NCBI GenBank assembly: GCA_023458875.1
Contig: JAEWXO010000092.1
Coordinates: forward strand, 1 to 19,289
Direction of reading: 5' to 3'
Length of the DNA stretch: 19,289 nt
Origin: Bacillota bacterium
GTDB lineage: Bacteria > Bacillota > Clostridia > Oscillospirales > Ruminococcaceae
Below, piece by piece: positions 1-6,774 of this stretch. Made by a program: the position numbers and the translations under genes. The notes below the pieces were generated by a model. It did no database searches. It was not told the origin of the DNA and saw only the letters and a program-made list of their open reading frames with translations. Within the stretch, counting starts at the first letter, position 1, and every line of letters begins with the position of its first letter.

Positions 1-149
1 AGTGTTGTATTATCAAACATAATAGTGTACCTTTCTGTAGATTAATCTTTATATTAAATGATACTCTATTATGTGATTTTTATCAAGTGGTCAAAATGAT
101 CTACCCACTATAAACGACGAAAGGCCAAAAAAGTAATATATACAAATTG

Positions 150-401
150 ATGCGGGAATTTTTAGGCACAACTGAATATGGAAATAAAGAAAAAGCCTCA
201 GAAGGGACAATTTCAAAAATATTAGCAATTAACGGAAACGAACGAATAAGAAATGCAATACAAAACGCAAAAAAATTAAATGAATATTGGAATGATAATG
301 ATAAAAATATTACAAGAGACATTGTTGAAATGAACCCATCGGTTAATATACATATTCTAATAGAAAGATTATTGGACGAAATAGAGTGGTCGTGTAAGTG
401 A
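150..401 (+). CDS. Small ORF or 3' fragment of a larger gene, unknown function
   Basis: I do not recognise this protein. It is 83 residues from the ATG at 150, or 84 from the TTG at 147. It is hydrophilic and looks helical, with a run rich in Asn, Lys and Glu. No Shine-Dalgarno sequence precedes either start. The frame stays open upstream to 114, just after a TAA at 111-113, so the segment may be the 3' end of a longer gene broken by mutation. A coding look is supported by the absence of stops and by the mixed, non-repetitive composition, not by homology. It ends 80 bp before the promoter of the lysine operon and has no visible link to it. Confidence 0.35.
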   Translation: MREFLGTTEYGNKEKASEGTISKILAINGNERIRNAIQNAKKLNEYWNDNDKNITRDIVEMNPSVNIHILIERLLDEIEWSCK

Positions 402-480
402 CTAATAGAATAAAATTATTCGGTTGTGACACTATTTTAAATTTCCATCATATAATATACAAAAATAATATTAAAAAGTG

Positions 481-509
481 TTGACATTAAAATGATAAAA
501 TGATATGAT
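481..509 (+). promoter_or_regulatory. Sigma-A type promoter of the lysine-riboswitch operon
   Basis: TTGACA (481-486) and TATGAT (504-509) are separated by 17 bp. Transcription would start near 516, exactly where the riboswitch aptamer begins. The 16 bp AAAAAGTGTTGACATT around the -35 box recur at the tRNA-fMet promoter (8702-8717). Confidence 0.8.
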
Positions 510-515
510 TAGATA

Positions 516-685
516 AAGGTAGAGGTGCGGTTGAGATTAGTAGCATCTGTAAGGAAAACCATTCCGTCAGCAGCAGATGTAAAAGGTGATACTGCCGAAG
601 AGTGCGTTCTGGTAAAACGTACTTTGGTTATATGTTTAAGAAATATATAACTGTCATCATTCGATGTGATGGAGAGCTATCGGTA
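516..685 (+). promoter_or_regulatory. Lysine riboswitch (L box) aptamer
   Basis: The segment carries the conserved landmarks of the lysine riboswitch: AGAGGTGCG just after the 5' P1 strand, an AAAGGTGATACTGCCGAAG core, an ACTGTCATC segment, and GGAGAGCTATC at the 3' end. P1 can form between GGTAG (518-522) and CTATC (677-681). The 3' P1 strand (about 677-684) can also pair with the left arm of the downstream terminator (738-744). This gives the usual switch: lysine stabilises P1 and frees the terminator, and without lysine the antiterminator forms. The genes that follow are asd, dapA and dapB, the expected target. The long reading frame that begins inside this RNA at 602 is therefore not translated from there. 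Confidence 0.9.
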
Positions 686-735
686 CAATTACAGATGTTG
701 TTTTGTATCAGTATTTTCTGTTTATATTGTATGAT

Positions 736-759
736 GGACCGGTGTATGCCGGTTTTTTT
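736..759 (+). terminator. Riboswitch-controlled intrinsic terminator
   Basis: ACCGG (738-742) pairs with CCGGT (749-753) around a six-base loop. A run of T from 753 to 759 follows, and G.U pairs extend the stem. It lies between the lysine aptamer and the asd start codon. Confidence 0.8.
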
Positions 760-805
760 GTATCTATTTTTAAATAATTCGGATATTAAAACGGAGGTAT
801 TTTCT

Positions 806-1885
806 ATGAAACAGTTTAATGTAGGTATTATAGGTGCAACGGGTATGGTAGGACAAAGATTTGCACTTCTTCTCGAAGACCATCCATGGTTCAATGTTAC
901 AGTTCTTGCGGCTTCACCTCGTTCAAAGGGTAAAACATACGAAGAAGCAGCAGGCAGCAGATGGGCGATGAAAGCACCGATGCCTGAAAAAATGAAAAAT
1001 ATGATTCTTTTTGATGCAACAGCAGATATTGGGGAAATTTCCTCTAAGGTTGATTTTGTTTTCTGTGCTGTTGATATGAAGAAGGACGAAATAAAAGCAC
1101 TCGAGGAGGCATATGCAAAAGCAGAGTGCCCTGTAGTTTCAAATAATTCAGCTCATAGATTTACACAGGACGTTCCTATGGTAGTTCCTGAAATAAATCC
1201 GGAGCATATTGAAATTATCGAGGCTCAGAGAAAAAGATTAGGCACAAAGAAGGGCTTTGTCGCAGTAAAATCAAACTGCTCTATCCAGAGCTATGTTCCG
1301 GCTCTTCATCCGTTAAGAAAATACGGAATTAAAAATGTTCTTGCCTGTACGTATCAGGCTATTTCAGGCGCAGGAAAAACATTTGAGACATGGCCTGAAA
1401 TGCTCGATAATTTAATTCCTTTTATCGGCGGTGAAGAAGAAAAATCCGAGCAGGAGCCACTCAAGGTATGGGGTACTGTTGAAAATGATAAAATCGTAAA
1501 TGCATCAAATCCATGCATTACAACACAGTGCCTGCGTGTACCTGTTTCTGACGGACACACAGCAGCAGTATTTGTATCGTTTGACAAGAAGCCTTCAAAG
1601 GAAGAAATATTACAGTGCTGGAAGGAATTTTCCGGTGTTCCTCAGGAGCTTGAGCTTCCTCACGCACCGAAGCAGTTTATAAATTATTTTGAAGAGGATA
1701 ACCGTCCGCAGGCTAAGCTTGACAGAGATCTTGAAGGCGGAATGGCTGTATCAGTAGGACGTTTAAGGGAAGATACACAGTATGATTACAAATTTGTATG
1801 TCTTTCACATAATACATTAAGAGGTGCTGCAGGCGGTGCTGTACTTCTTGCCGAATTACTTGCCGCAAAGGGATATTTCGATTAA
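806..1885 (+). CDS. asd: Aspartate-semialdehyde dehydrogenase
   Basis: This enzyme makes L-aspartate 4-semialdehyde from aspartyl phosphate with NADPH, the branch point to lysine/diaminopimelate and to threonine/methionine. It acts in the cytoplasm. The 359-residue protein opens with a Rossmann fold (GATGMVGQ, residues 10-17). The catalytic Cys158 lies in SNCS, and the acid/base His251 in RVPVSDGHTAAV. Length and motif spacing match the yeast/archaeal-type Asd branch more than the E. coli type. The ATG at 806 was chosen because GGAGG (793-797) precedes it. The same frame is open from 602, but that part is riboswitch and terminator. It is the first gene of the operon, with dapA starting 45 bp later. 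Confidence 0.96.
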   Translation: MKQFNVGIIGATGMVGQRFALLLEDHPWFNVTVLAASPRSKGKTYEEAAGSRWAMKAPMPEKMKNMILFDATADIGEISSKVDFVFCAVDMKKDEIKALEEAYAKAECPVVSNNSAHRFTQDVPMVVPEINPEHIEIIEAQRKRLGTKKGFVAVKSNCSIQSYVPALHPLRKYGIKNVLACTYQAISGAGKTFETWPEMLDNLIPFIGGEEEKSEQEPLKVWGTVENDKIVNASNPCITTQCLRVPVSDGHTAAVFVSFDKKPSKEEILQCWKEFSGVPQELELPHAPKQFINYFEEDNRPQAKLDRDLEGGMAVSVGRLREDTQYDYKFVCLSHNTLRGAAGGAVLLAELLAAKGYFD

Positions 1886-1930
1886 TTATAATCATGTAAA
1901 TAAATTTTACAAGAAGGGGAACATAACATT

Positions 1931-2821
1931 ATGAAAAATACGTTATTTACCGGTGCAGGTGTAGCTATTGTCACACCTATGAATGAAGACGGTTCAATTA
2001 ATTATGAACAGTTCGGGACTAATATCGATTTCCAGATAAAAAACGGTACTGATGCTATTATCGTATGCGGAACAACAGGCGAAGCCTCGACAATGACTGA
2101 CGAAGAGCATCTCGAATGCATCAGATTTACAGTTGAAAGGACAGCAGGCAGGATTCCTGTTATCGCAGGCACAGGAAGCAATGATACAAAGTATGCAACA
2201 GAGCTGTCAAAGCAGGCTGAAGCTGTCGGCGCCGACGGAGTACTTGTGGTAACACCTTATTACAACAAGACAACACAGAGAGGACTTATTGCACATTTCA
2301 ATACTATTGCCGACAGTATAAACATTCCTATGGTCCTTTATAACATTCCGGGCAGAACAGGTCTTAATATTTCAATTGATACTTACAAGGAGCTTGGAAA
2401 GCATAAAAATATAGTTGCCGTAAAGGAAGCAAGCGGAAATTTAAGCTATGTTGCACAGCTTATTGCCGAATGCGGTGACATGCTCGATGTTTACAGCGGA
2501 AACGACGATCAGATAGTACCTGTAATGGCACTTGGCGGAAAGGGAGTAATTTCAGTTCTGTCAAATATCATGCCTAAGGAAACACATGTCATGGCTCAGT
2601 ATTGTCTTGATAACAATATTGCAGAGGCTGCAAGGATTCAGCTTAAATATTTACGCCTTATAAATGATCTGTTTATAGAGGTAAATCCTATACCTGTAAA
2701 GAAGGCTATGAATCTTATGGGTCTTAACTGCGGAGAATGCCGCATGCCGCTTTATCCTATGTCAGATGATAACACAGCAAAGCTCGCAGCTTCAATGAAG
2801 GCATTTAATCTTATTAAGTAA
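1931..2821 (+). CDS. dapA: 4-hydroxy-tetrahydrodipicolinate synthase
   Basis: This enzyme condenses pyruvate with aspartate semialdehyde, the first committed step of lysine and diaminopimelate synthesis. It is a cytoplasmic TIM-barrel aldolase of the DapA/NAL family. The 296-residue protein has the full active site: Schiff-base Lys165 (VAVKEASG), Tyr137 in LYNIPGRTG, Thr48 in CGTTGE, and Tyr111 in TPYYNK. Each is four residues later than its E. coli counterpart (K161, Y133, T44, Y107). AAGGGG lies about ten bases before the ATG. It sits between asd and dapB in the riboswitch-controlled operon, so the enzyme that makes its substrate is encoded directly upstream. Confidence 0.97.
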   Translation: MKNTLFTGAGVAIVTPMNEDGSINYEQFGTNIDFQIKNGTDAIIVCGTTGEASTMTDEEHLECIRFTVERTAGRIPVIAGTGSNDTKYATELSKQAEAVGADGVLVVTPYYNKTTQRGLIAHFNTIADSINIPMVLYNIPGRTGLNISIDTYKELGKHKNIVAVKEASGNLSYVAQLIAECGDMLDVYSGNDDQIVPVMALGGKGVISVLSNIMPKETHVMAQYCLDNNIAEAARIQLKYLRLINDLFIEVNPIPVKKAMNLMGLNCGECRMPLYPMSDDNTAKLAASMKAFNLIK

Positions 2822-2848
2822 AATTTTTCTGAAAGGATTGAAAAATAA

Positions 2849-3607
2849 ATGACTAATATAGCTATTTGCGGAGCAAACGGCAAGATGGGAAAAACAATTT
2901 ACTCTTGCATCTGTGACAGGGATGACTGCAAAGTAATATGCGGAATAGACATCAACACCGAAAGCTATGCTGATTTTCCTATAGTTGCAGCACCGTCGGA
3001 TATTTCTCAGAAGCCTGATGTAATTATTGACTATTCACATCCGAGTGTACTTAACGGACTGCTTGAATACTGCCGTATGACAGGAACAGCTGTTGTACTC
3101 GCTACTACCGGTTACAGTGAGGATCAGATCGCACAGATAAAAACAGCATCCGAGCAGATACCTGTCTTCTTCTCATGGAATATGTCACTGGGAATAAACC
3201 TGCTGGTTGAGCTTTCAAAAAAAGCTTCATTGATTCTTGGTGAACAGTTTGATATTGAAATTGTCGAAAAACATCATAACCAGAAGATAGATGCACCGAG
3301 CGGAACAGCTCTTATGCTTGCCAATGGTATAAATGAGATATTTGACAATAAAAAACAGTATGTTTATGACAGACATTCTCAGCGTAAAAAGCGTGAAAAG
3401 AAGGAAATAGGAATCCACGCTATCAGAGGCGGTACTATTGTAGGTGAGCATGAAGTAATATTTGCAGGAACAGATGAAGTAATCACACTTTCACACAGTG
3501 CGACATCAAAAACAGTATTTGCTGTAGGCTCTATCAATGCGGCTGTATTTTTAAAGGGAAAAGCTGCAGGATTGTACGATATGTCCGCTATGTTAAGCGA
3601 AGCTTAA
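2849..3607 (+). CDS. dapB: 4-hydroxy-tetrahydrodipicolinate reductase
   Basis: This enzyme reduces the DapA product with NAD(P)H to tetrahydrodipicolinate in the cytoplasm. The 252-residue protein has the nucleotide-binding GANGKMG at residues 8-14. The family signature EIVEKHHNQKIDAPSGTA runs from about 137 to 154; it contains the catalytic pair His142/His143, Lys146 and the substrate-binding SGT. The usual family length is about 240-270. GAAAGG precedes the ATG, and the gap to dapA is 27 bp. It is the last gene of the operon: a strong hairpin follows 47 bp after the stop. The later diaminopimelate genes are not in this window. Confidence 0.96.
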   Translation: MTNIAICGANGKMGKTIYSCICDRDDCKVICGIDINTESYADFPIVAAPSDISQKPDVIIDYSHPSVLNGLLEYCRMTGTAVVLATTGYSEDQIAQIKTASEQIPVFFSWNMSLGINLLVELSKKASLILGEQFDIEIVEKHHNQKIDAPSGTALMLANGINEIFDNKKQYVYDRHSQRKKREKKEIGIHAIRGGTIVGEHEVIFAGTDEVITLSHSATSKTVFAVGSINAAVFLKGKAAGLYDMSAMLSEA

Positions 3608-3654
3608 TTAAAAAATCATTTAAAACAAAAGTAAAAATCCAGAAATAATAACAC

Positions 3655-3691
3655 AAAACAGCTGTAGCCTATTAACGGTTACAGCTGTTTT
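3655..3691. terminator. Bidirectional intrinsic terminator between dapB and the minus-strand operon
   Basis: AAAACAGCTGTAGCC (3655-3669) pairs with GGTTACAGCTGTTTT (3677-3691). The stem is 15 bp with one G.U pair and a seven-base loop. The A/T ends provide a short U tract in both directions, so it can end dapB on the plus strand and the ferritin-like gene on the minus strand. Confidence 0.8.
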
Positions 3692-3709
3692 GCGTGAAAT
3701 TTCTGGGAC

Positions 3710-3922
3710 TTATAACGAAGCATTTTGGTCGTTAATAAGCATTTCACGAAATATTGAAGCATGGATACCTTCTTCAACCGCAAAATCAGAAAACGTCTTT
3801 TTAATCTTTTCATCGTCTATTTCTTTTGAATACATCTCAAAATCTCTTGTCAGCTCCATAGAGTTTTTCCATGCTCTCATTAATCTGTCACGAGTTGTAA
3901 TTTTTACTTCATTATCAGACAT
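3710..3922 (-). CDS. Small ferritin-like (half-rubrerythrin) protein
   Basis: This 70-residue protein reads as a two-helix half of a ferritin-like four-helix bundle. Helix 1 runs from about 12 to 34 and contains Glu23 and Glu29. A short acidic turn follows, and helix 2 holds the di-iron type motif E51-x-x-H54. One E plus one ExxH means a di-iron site would need a dimer, as in encapsulated-ferritin-type proteins. AAAGGAGA lies eight bases before the ATG. The gene is 50 bp downstream of the Rieske/FAD oxidoreductase gene with no terminator between, so the two are probably co-transcribed. Metal binding is inferred from the motif only. It could instead be a small helical protein without iron. Confidence 0.65.
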   Translation of the reverse strand: MSDNEVKITTRDRLMRAWKNSMELTRDFEMYSKEIDDEKIKKTFSDFAVEEGIHASIFREMLINDQNASL

Positions 3923-3972
3923 TTTAACACTCTCCTTTTATTATATTATATCCAGCTGATAATAAATATTCG

Positions 3973-5271
3973 CTATCCGTTAATACTTTTCATCGATGGA
4001 TTATCAATGATGTTACCGTTATTATCAAACCTTGATCCATGACAGGCGCAATCCCATGAATGCTCAATTGGATTCCATTTAAGGGAACAACCCATATGCG
4101 GACACCTTTTTGTGGTGGGAGTAAGCATATTTATTGTTGCCTCAAAAGCATTTGCCAGAAGCTGAGGCTTCAGAATGCTTCTGTGCGGTGAAAAAACCTC
4201 AGCAAAATCGTTCCGTTTACCGGTCACCATATCAGATAAAATCATAGCAGATACCATTGAAGAAGTCATTCCCCATTTATTAAAACCCGTTGCAACATAC
4301 ATATCATGAGTGTTTTTTGAATAGTGTCCTATATAAGGAATACCATCAAGGCTCATGCAGTCCTGTGTTGCCCAATAATATTCTTCAAACGAATTAGAGT
4401 AATGTTTTTTTGCAAAGTTCCGGAGTTCCTGCCAGCCTCCGCTTTTCTTACCTGTCCTGTGATCTCCCCCACCTACAAAAAGCATATTTTTATAATTTCT
4501 GAATGACATGCCGTTTTCTGCTTCATCAACATACATTCCATTAACATCGAGAGCATCCTTCAGAGCAATAACATAAGAACGGTGCTGATATAGCTTTAAA
4601 AAATAACTTCCATGCTTATTGATAAACGGAAAATGTGTCGCAACTATAATTTTTTCAGCTGTTATACTTCCTTTATCGGTTTTGGCTGTGTTATTCTCAA
4701 TTTTTTTAACAAAGGTTTTTTCATAAATATTAAGATCAGAACATATTGAGTTTATAAATTTCAGAGGATTAAACTGTGCTTGTCCCTTGAATCTGATTGA
4801 ACCGTTTATTGAAAACGGAAGCTTGATTTTTTCTTTAAAATCAGCTGTAAATCCAAGCCTGTCCATTGCATGAAGTTCCTTTTCAATTTTTTCTCTGTTC
4901 TTAAGTGTATACACATAAGAGTCTTTTTCCTCAAAATCACAGGGGATATTTCTGCAAAGCTCCCGATATTTCTGAACAGAAAGCTGATTTGAGTCAAGAT
5001 ACATCTTTGCTTTTTCTATACCTGCATTTTTAATAAGCTTATCATAAATGAGTCCATGCTGTGAAGTTATTTTTGCAGTTGTATTTTTTGTTATTCCGCA
5101 TCCGATTCTATTTGCTTCAGCAAGAACATAATTTACACCATTTTGTTTTAGAAAATATGCACAAAGCAGTCCTGCCATACCGCCGCCAATTATAAGGACA
5201 TCTGTTTTTATATTTCCTTCAAGCGTTTTAAACTCAGGTAATTTTACGCTGTCTGACCATGCCGATTTCAT
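3973..5271 (-). CDS. FAD-dependent oxidoreductase with C-terminal Rieske [2Fe-2S] domain
   Basis: The 432-residue cytoplasmic protein has two parts. Residues about 20-375 form a DAO-type FAD domain, with the dinucleotide motif IIGGGMAGL near 27-35 and a late FAD-contact segment VATGFNKWGM near 326-335. Residues about 375-432 form a Rieske domain with C390-x-H392 and C408-x-x-H411 as cluster ligands. C395 and C410 are placed like the disulphide pair of bc1-type Rieske proteins. This layout resembles Bacillus YhfW-type proteins; the substrate is unknown. An in-frame ATG 20 codons upstream lacks a ribosome binding site, whereas AAAGGAGG precedes the ATG at 5271, so the latter was chosen. The gene leads a two-gene operon with the ferritin-like gene. 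Its promoter is overlapped by an inverted repeat, which suggests regulated, perhaps stress- or iron-linked, expression. Confidence 0.85.
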   Translation of the reverse strand: MKSAWSDSVKLPEFKTLEGNIKTDVLIIGGGMAGLLCAYFLKQNGVNYVLAEANRIGCGITKNTTAKITSQHGLIYDKLIKNAGIEKAKMYLDSNQLSVQKYRELCRNIPCDFEEKDSYVYTLKNREKIEKELHAMDRLGFTADFKEKIKLPFSINGSIRFKGQAQFNPLKFINSICSDLNIYEKTFVKKIENNTAKTDKGSITAEKIIVATHFPFINKHGSYFLKLYQHRSYVIALKDALDVNGMYVDEAENGMSFRNYKNMLFVGGGDHRTGKKSGGWQELRNFAKKHYSNSFEEYYWATQDCMSLDGIPYIGHYSKNTHDMYVATGFNKWGMTSSMVSAMILSDMVTGKRNDFAEVFSPHRSILKPQLLANAFEATINMLTPTTKRCPHMGCSLKWNPIEHSWDCACHGSRFDNNGNIIDNPSMKSING

Positions 5272-5285
5272 GCAAAGGCCTCCTT

Positions 5286-5327
5286 TTAGCTTTAAAATAC
5301 TCGTATTACAATATATTTTAAAGCTAA
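5286..5327. repeat. Operator-like perfect inverted repeat (14-bp arms)
   Basis: TTAGCTTTAAAATA (5286-5299) is the exact reverse complement of TATTTTAAAGCTAA (5314-5327), with a 14-bp spacer. Read on the minus strand, one arm fills most of the -35/-10 spacer and the other sits just after the -10 box. This is a typical position for a repressor operator. Part of it could also form an RNA hairpin at the start of the leader. Confidence 0.7.
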
Positions 5328-5333
5328 TCACAA
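5305..5333 (-). promoter_or_regulatory. Promoter of the Rieske/FAD oxidoreductase operon
   Basis: On the minus strand TTGTGA (5333-5328) and TGTAAT (5310-5305) are spaced by 17 bp. The start point would fall near 5298, about 27 bp before the ATG. The flanking inverted repeat overlaps it. The rest of the 5272-5693 spacer is very AT-rich, with an ATTTATTTT palindrome at 5533-5551 and no convincing gene. Confidence 0.65.
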
Positions 5334-5623
5334 TAATAATTCATGTTAATATTCGCCATCAGGTGTATAAATCAGAATTCAAATAATAATAAAATTACAA
5401 GGTTTTCAGTAAAATATATATACAACAGAAATATCGGACAATAGTTCATTAAGGAAGACAGAAAGTTTAACAAAATCTGTAAAATAGCATCGATGAGTAT
5501 GGTGAAAAATTTAAAAAATGATTTTAAAGGTTATTTATTTTTAAAATAAATGCCACACAGCTACTTTAAAAATAAAATTTATAAAAAAAATTTTTATTTT
5601 TACATGAACTTATTTAAATTTTA

Positions 5624-5632
5624 TGATATAAT
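5624..5632 (+). promoter_or_regulatory. Extended -10 promoter for the SGNH hydrolase gene
   Basis: TGATATAAT (5624-5632) is an extended -10 element. Only a weak -35 match (ATGAAC, 5604-5609) lies 17 bp upstream, preceded by A/T tracts that could act as an UP element. The start would be near 5639, giving a leader of about 55 bases. Confidence 0.6.
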
Positions 5633-5693
5633 TGTTCTGTCAGAGTTTAATGATAATGGGGAACTTATCGGGGAAATATGGGAGGATGTACTG

Positions 5694-6740
5694 ATGGGAA
5701 ACAACCGGAGAATAAAAAATGCTGTAGCGAATGCGTTAAAAGGGGATGCGGTAACAATAGCATATCTTGGAGGCTCGGTAACTGCCGGATATATTTCTGA
5801 TGTCGGAATTATAAAGGAAAGTTATGCGGAGATGTCATTTAAATTTTTCTGCAACAAAAGCAAGAACCATGACTGCAGATACATTAATCTCGGATTGCAG
5901 GGTGCAGACGCTTTTGCAGGACTTGCACTTACAGAACGGCATCTCAGAGCGGAACATCCGGATATAGTCTTTATAGAATATGCCCTGAATAATCAGATGG
6001 ATAATGAGAGTATGCTTGCATTTGAGGGGCTTGTAAGGAAAATATACGGTTTTGAAAATTCTCCTGCAATTGTTCTGTTGTTTATCCCTAATAAAGAATT
6101 CGTCACTTCCGAATCATATATGAGAAAAATAGGGGAAAATTATTGCCTTGAAATTATAAGCGTTTCTGAAAAGCTTAAAAATGAGATTGATACGGGCAAT
6201 ATAAAATGGAGCGATTATTCATCTGATAACGGACATCCTAATAAATGGGGGCAAAAGTTTATTTCAGACTGTATAAACGAATTTTTTAACCGCATATGGA
6301 AGGAGAAATACGACGGTGAAATAAAAGATGAAATCAAGCCGTATTTCGGAGATTATTATACATCATTTCAGAATGTATATTTTGAGTCTATCCGTGATAT
6401 TTATATGACCGGCTTTAAGTATGCCGATTCAAGTGCACGGTTTCCGAACGCTTTAATATCGACAAATCAGAAGCAGTCAATTATTTCTTTTACCATAAAG
6501 CTGCGCGCGCTTTTTATAATATTTGAAAAGAGCAACGACATTAACTGCGGAGAAATACAGATTTATATCGATAACAACTATACTGAAAATGTATCAGGAT
6601 ACAGCATATACGGACGAAATAATCCTACAATGAAGCTTGTTTTCAAAGAAAATATATCAGCGTTTCATGATGTGAAAATTGTAATGAGAAATGACAATCA
6701 AAACAGATTTATTACGATTATCGGAATCGGAATATGCTGA
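5694..6740 (+). CDS. SGNH/GDSL-family hydrolase (putative carbohydrate esterase)
   Basis: The 348-residue protein shows the SGNH blocks in order. The nucleophile Ser28 lies in LGGSVTAG. Block II has Gly67 in INLGLQG, and block III has Asn99 in EYALNNQ. Block V has Asp178 and His181 in DNGHPN. The hydrolase part spans about residues 1-200. Residues 205-348 are beta-rich and may be a jelly-roll accessory domain. No signal peptide is visible, so the enzyme seems intracellular, perhaps deacetylating imported sugars; that role is inferred. The ATG at 5694 was chosen because GGGAGG lies just upstream. The longer frame from 5550 would start upstream of the -10 promoter element. The dockerin-protein gene follows after 34 bp, suggesting co-transcription. 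Confidence 0.8.
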   Translation: MGNNRRIKNAVANALKGDAVTIAYLGGSVTAGYISDVGIIKESYAEMSFKFFCNKSKNHDCRYINLGLQGADAFAGLALTERHLRAEHPDIVFIEYALNNQMDNESMLAFEGLVRKIYGFENSPAIVLLFIPNKEFVTSESYMRKIGENYCLEIISVSEKLKNEIDTGNIKWSDYSSDNGHPNKWGQKFISDCINEFFNRIWKEKYDGEIKDEIKPYFGDYYTSFQNVYFESIRDIYMTGFKYADSSARFPNALISTNQKQSIISFTIKLRALFIIFEKSNDINCGEIQIYIDNNYTENVSGYSIYGRNNPTMKLVFKENISAFHDVKIVMRNDNQNRFITIIGIGIC

Positions 6741-6774
6741 AATAATAAAAAAATAAAATATGGAGGTTATTGGT

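Noticed and set aside
602..805. Upstream extension of the asd reading frame to 602
   Set aside because: It lies in the lysine riboswitch and its terminator. A GGAGG site just before 806 marks the true start.
3690..3959. Plus-strand 89-codon ORF
   Set aside because: It is antisense to the ferritin-like gene, which has a good ribosome binding site and a family motif.
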